DNA of 26,122 nucleotides from CAYJAZ01 sp964371865 (GTDB taxonomy: Bacteria; Desulfobacterota; Desulfovibrionia; Desulfovibrionales; Desulfovibrionaceae). The DNA is taken from assembly GCA_964371865.1 (NCBI GenBank), contig CAYJOR010000036.1, forward strand, positions 1-26,122, read 5' to 3'. Shown here one piece after another: positions 23,255-26,122 of the stretch. The stretch's first letter is position 1. Every line of letters starts with the position of its first letter. A model generated the notes under the pieces. That model saw only the letters and a program-made list of their open reading frames with translations, was not told the origin of the DNA and searched no databases. The translations under genes and the position numbers were made by a program.

Positions 23255-24223
23255 ATGAAACAAGTTATAGGCGTGCAATATAGCCAATACGGACAAATTA
23301 TCCCCTGCTTATATGATCCGGCAGAGGGTGGCGATCCGATAAAATATAATGATTTAGTCATTGTAGAAACAGAAGAAGAAAGACTTTTTGCTAGAGTTGC
23401 ATGGCAACGTCCTTACTGTGACGAAGTTTTGCCGGCAACTCCTAAAGTGTATTTTCCAAGTAAAGAAGAAGAAGAAAGAGCTTTAGAGAATGAAGCACTT
23501 AGCGCATCTGCAAGAAAATTCTGTAATGCGTGCATCAGAAATCGTGAACTTGAAATGAAAATAGTTGATGTGGCTCTTTTATCAGATAAATCAAAACTTA
23601 TTTTCTACTTTACCGCTCCAACTCGTATCGACTTCAGAGAGCTTGTGAAAGACTTAGTTCGTGAATATCGTACTCGAATCGAACTTCGCCAAATAGGTGT
23701 AAGACACGAAACTCAAATGGTTGGTTCTCTTGGAAACTGCGGTATGATTTGCTGCTGTAGACGATATCTAACTACATTTGCCCCTGTTACTATCAAAATG
23801 GCGAAAGAGCAAAATTTATTCTTGAATCCTACAAAGATATCAGGTATTTGTGGTAGGCTTCTTTGTTGTCTTTCTTACGAACAAGAAGGCTATGAAATCT
23901 TCCATAAATCTTGCCCGAAACTTGGAAAAAGATATCATACAGATCAAGGATATATGCGTGTTCTGCGTGCAAATATGTTCAGAAATACTATAGCAGTTCT
24001 TCCTGAAAGTGGGCCGGAAATAGAACTCAATCTTGACGAGTGGGCTACCTTGAATCCTCAAAGACAAGAGCCACCACCACAAGAACATCAAAATAAACAA
24101 GCAAAAACCTACACTCCCGAACCATTTATAAATTGTTCTGTAGATCCCGAAATGATTGAAAATGATCCGGACTTACGTATGTTCGATGCTGAATTTTCTA
24201 TAGATTATAATGAAGGTGAATAG
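23255..24223 (+). CDS. ricT: PSP1/RicT (YaaT)-family iron-sulfur regulatory protein
   Basis: Homologue of Bacillus YaaT/RicT, which with RicA and RicF forms an Fe-S complex affecting RNase Y-dependent mRNA processing. The 322-residue protein has the PSP1 C-terminal-type domain and a dense cysteine array: Cys90 and Cys93 (CNAC), Cys162, 166, 167, 168 (NCGMICCC), Cys199 (GICGR), 204, 205 and Cys220. These are suited to binding iron-sulfur clusters. The tail (from about 270) is glutamine-, proline- and acid-rich. The Shine-Dalgarno is weak, and a small 5-bp hairpin lies at 23229-23242. It begins 35 nt after cpoB and its stop abuts the metG start codon. RicA and RicF are not in the window, so the biochemical role in this organism is unknown. 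Confidence 0.88.
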   Translation: MKQVIGVQYSQYGQIIPCLYDPAEGGDPIKYNDLVIVETEEERLFARVAWQRPYCDEVLPATPKVYFPSKEEEERALENEALSASARKFCNACIRNRELEMKIVDVALLSDKSKLIFYFTAPTRIDFRELVKDLVREYRTRIELRQIGVRHETQMVGSLGNCGMICCCRRYLTTFAPVTIKMAKEQNLFLNPTKISGICGRLLCCLSYEQEGYEIFHKSCPKLGKRYHTDQGYMRVLRANMFRNTIAVLPESGPEIELNLDEWATLNPQRQEPPPQEHQNKQAKTYTPEPFINCSVDPEMIENDPDLRMFDAEFSIDYNEGE

Positions 24224-26122
24224 ATGAAAAACTTTTCTTTAACAACTCCAATTTATTATGTAAATGCTAAACCACATCTTGGTCATGCGTATACAACTTT
24301 CCTAGCTGATAGCCTTAAACGCTTCCATAACCTCCTTGGCGAAGAAACATTCTTCCTTACAGGGACTGATGAGCACGGTGATAAAATCGTAAAAGCTGCT
24401 CAACAGGCAAATATGGAAACTCAAGGTTTTACAGATATGATTTCAACCCTCTTTTCTCAAATGTGGAAAGAGTTGGAAATTGAAAATGATGGTTTTATCA
24501 GAACATCTTCACCTGAACATAAAAAAGTAGTTCAAGCAATTCTTCAACGTGTATACGATAAAGGCGATATCTATTTTGATGAATACGGTGGGCATTATTG
24601 CTTTGGTTGTGAACGCTTCTATACAGAAAAAGAATTAGAAGATGGACTTTGCCCACAACACCAAACAAAACCTGAATATATTGCAGAGAAAAACTATTTC
24701 TTTAGAATGTCAAAATATCAAGACTGGTTAAAACAGTACATTATTGATAATCCAGACTTTATTCGTCCTGAACGTTATAGAAATGAAACACTTGCTATGC
24801 TTGAAGGCGGCGTTCTAGAAGATTTATGTATTTCACGTCCTAAATCACGTCTTGAATGGGGTGTTGAGCTTCCATTTGATAACAATTATGTTTGCTATGT
24901 TTGGTTTGACGCACTTACAAGCTACCTTACAGGTATGGGTTATACCGCTGACCCTAACTCAGAAAGCATGAAAGAATTTAATAAGCGTTGGGAAGGTGTT
25001 GAACATCTTATCGCAAAAGATATTCTTAAGCCTCATGGTATTTTCTGGCCGACTATGTTAAAATCCGCTGAAATTCCATTATTCAAGCACTTAAATGTTC
25101 ATGGATACTGGCTTGTTAAAGATACTAAGATGTCAAAATCATTAGGTAACGTTGTTGATCCTCTTCACGTATGTCAAGAAATCGGGATTGACCAATTCCG
25201 TTACTTCCTTATGAGAGAAATGAACTTCGGCTCAGATGCTTCTTTCACAGATGAAGGCTTTATTACTCGTATTAATGCTGACTTGTCTAACGATTTAGGG
25301 AACTTGTTCTCTCGTGTGCTTTCTATGACGAAGCAGTATTTCCAGTCAGTTATCCCACCTCTTGGAACTGTTACTGAAGATGATAAAGAACTTATTCAAA
25401 CAACTAAAAATGCTTGTACAAATTATATTTCGATTTTCAAAGAAGTTCGTTTTTCACAAGGGTTAGATGCTCTTTGGGAAAGTGTACGCGCTATGAATAA
25501 ATATGTTGATACTCAAGCACCTTGGGCACTTTTCAAAGCAGGAGAAACAGCACGTTTACAGACTGTAATCCGTGTTCTTCTTGAAAATATGTATAAAGTG
25601 GCTTTGATGGTTTATCCTGTAATGCCAAAAGCTTCTGTAACTCTTCAAGAGCAATTATCTAAACCATTTGACGCTTCAATCTATAAAGAAAATGTATTAT
25701 TTGAAGTTATCGAACAAGAAATTCATCTTGTAGATAATGCTCAAATTGCTGAATCTTCAAATCTTTTCCCACGTCGCGAAGTAGAGAAGAAAGAAGCTCC
25801 TAAAAAAGAAAAGAAACAAAAACAAGAAAAACAAGAAAAAGCTAAAGATGATAGCGGATTCTTAGACTTTGCTGATTTCCAAAAAGTAGAAATGAAAGTT
25901 GGTACTGTATTAATTGCAGAACAACATCCGAATGCAGATAAGCTTTTACGCTTAGAAATTGACTTAGGTGAAGAAAAACCTCGTCAAATATGTTCAGGTA
26001 TAGCTGAATTTGTAAAGCCTGAAGACTTAGTAGGAAAACAGCTTATTGTTGTAACTAATCTTGCACCTCGTAAAATTCGTGGACTTGAATCTCAAGGTAT
26101 GATTCTTACAGGTGATGACGGT
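24224..26122 (+). CDS. metG: Methionine--tRNA ligase, 3' end beyond window
   Basis: Charges initiator and elongator tRNA-Met. The open frame of 633 codons has no stop before the window ends, so the gene is partial. HLGH (18-21) is the class I HIGH motif and KMSKS is at 302-306. A zinc knuckle of the C-x2-C...C-x2-H form (CFGC then CPQH) lies near residues 126-145. After the anticodon-binding helices comes a lysine-rich linker, about residues 525-543, then an OB-fold tRNA-binding domain (from about 548; NADKLLRLEIDLG, PRKIRGLESQGM), which is cut off. AAGGTGA at 24213-24219, inside the end of ricT, is its ribosome binding site, and the ATG follows the ricT stop directly. Confidence 0.96.
   Translation, partial: MKNFSLTTPIYYVNAKPHLGHAYTTFLADSLKRFHNLLGEETFFLTGTDEHGDKIVKAAQQANMETQGFTDMISTLFSQMWKELEIENDGFIRTSSPEHKKVVQAILQRVYDKGDIYFDEYGGHYCFGCERFYTEKELEDGLCPQHQTKPEYIAEKNYFFRMSKYQDWLKQYIIDNPDFIRPERYRNETLAMLEGGVLEDLCISRPKSRLEWGVELPFDNNYVCYVWFDALTSYLTGMGYTADPNSESMKEFNKRWEGVEHLIAKDILKPHGIFWPTMLKSAEIPLFKHLNVHGYWLVKDTKMSKSLGNVVDPLHVCQEIGIDQFRYFLMREMNFGSDASFTDEGFITRINADLSNDLGNLFSRVLSMTKQYFQSVIPPLGTVTEDDKELIQTTKNACTNYISIFKEVRFSQGLDALWESVRAMNKYVDTQAPWALFKAGETARLQTVIRVLLENMYKVALMVYPVMPKASVTLQEQLSKPFDASIYKENVLFEVIEQEIHLVDNAQIAESSNLFPRREVEKKEAPKKEKKQKQEKQEKAKDDSGFLDFADFQKVEMKVGTVLIAEQHPNADKLLRLEIDLGEEKPRQICSGIAEFVKPEDLVGKQLIVVTNLAPRKIRGLESQGMILTGDDG

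Noticed and set aside
1..26122. CRISPR arrays, tRNA/rRNA genes, insertion sequences, prophage or toxin-antitoxin modules
   Set aside because: Looked for spaced direct repeats, cloverleaf-like segments, transposase motifs and paired small ORFs; none found. The Xer protein sits in a housekeeping context, not at a mobile-element border.

Overview
The window is a low-GC (by eye about one third G+C), gene-dense stretch of chromosome from a diderm, anaerobe-type bacterium. A desulfoferrodoxin–rubredoxin–flavodiiron set next to cydAB, LPS and outer-membrane genes (lolC/D, bamA, Kdo transferase, AsmA), and the order lysS–lolC–lolD–bamA and cpoB–ricT–metG point to the Desulfovibrionaceae. The AT richness is unusual for that family and recalls Lawsonia or another low-GC lineage; I cannot name the species from sequence alone.

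Layout. (1) 1–6340, + strand: a long hairpin, a candidate promoter, then a tight operon lysS, lolC/E, lolD, bamA (translation plus outer-membrane biogenesis). (2) 6341–8136: a structured RNA-like leader followed by the ABC-F translation factor ettA. (3) 8145–13733: a hairpin, then dprA, a XerC/D-type recombinase, an unlisted 37-codon membrane-peptide ORF and a 1069-residue AsmA-family protein, all overlapping or nearly so. (4) 13734–13942: converging transcription with two terminators and a folded GC-rich element. (5) 13943–18396, − strand: an oxygen-defence block, read as desulfoferrodoxin, rubredoxin, (terminator), flavodiiron oxygen reductase, then cydA-cydB. (6) 18463–18629: a divergent control region with an excellent sigma70 promoter for rlmE and nested inverted repeats. 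(7) 18630–26122, + strand: rlmE, an NhaD-like antiporter and the Kdo transferase gene waaA, with strong terminators after rlmE and after nhaD; then cpoB, ricT (yaaT/PSP1) and metG, which runs off the end.

How it works together: lolC/D deliver lipoproteins and BamA inserts outer-membrane proteins; WaaA, AsmA and CpoB also serve the envelope. The − strand block removes superoxide (superoxide reductase), passes electrons through rubredoxin to a flavodiiron protein that reduces O2 to water, and adds a membrane quinol oxidase.

I do not see a clearly new multi-gene system. All large genes belong to recognisable families. The parts that deserve a second look are non-coding or small: the ettA leader with two mutually exclusive helices, the 37-aa ORF, the terminator inside the oxygen-defence set, the dfx/rlmE palindromic region, and an extra domain at the BamA N terminus.
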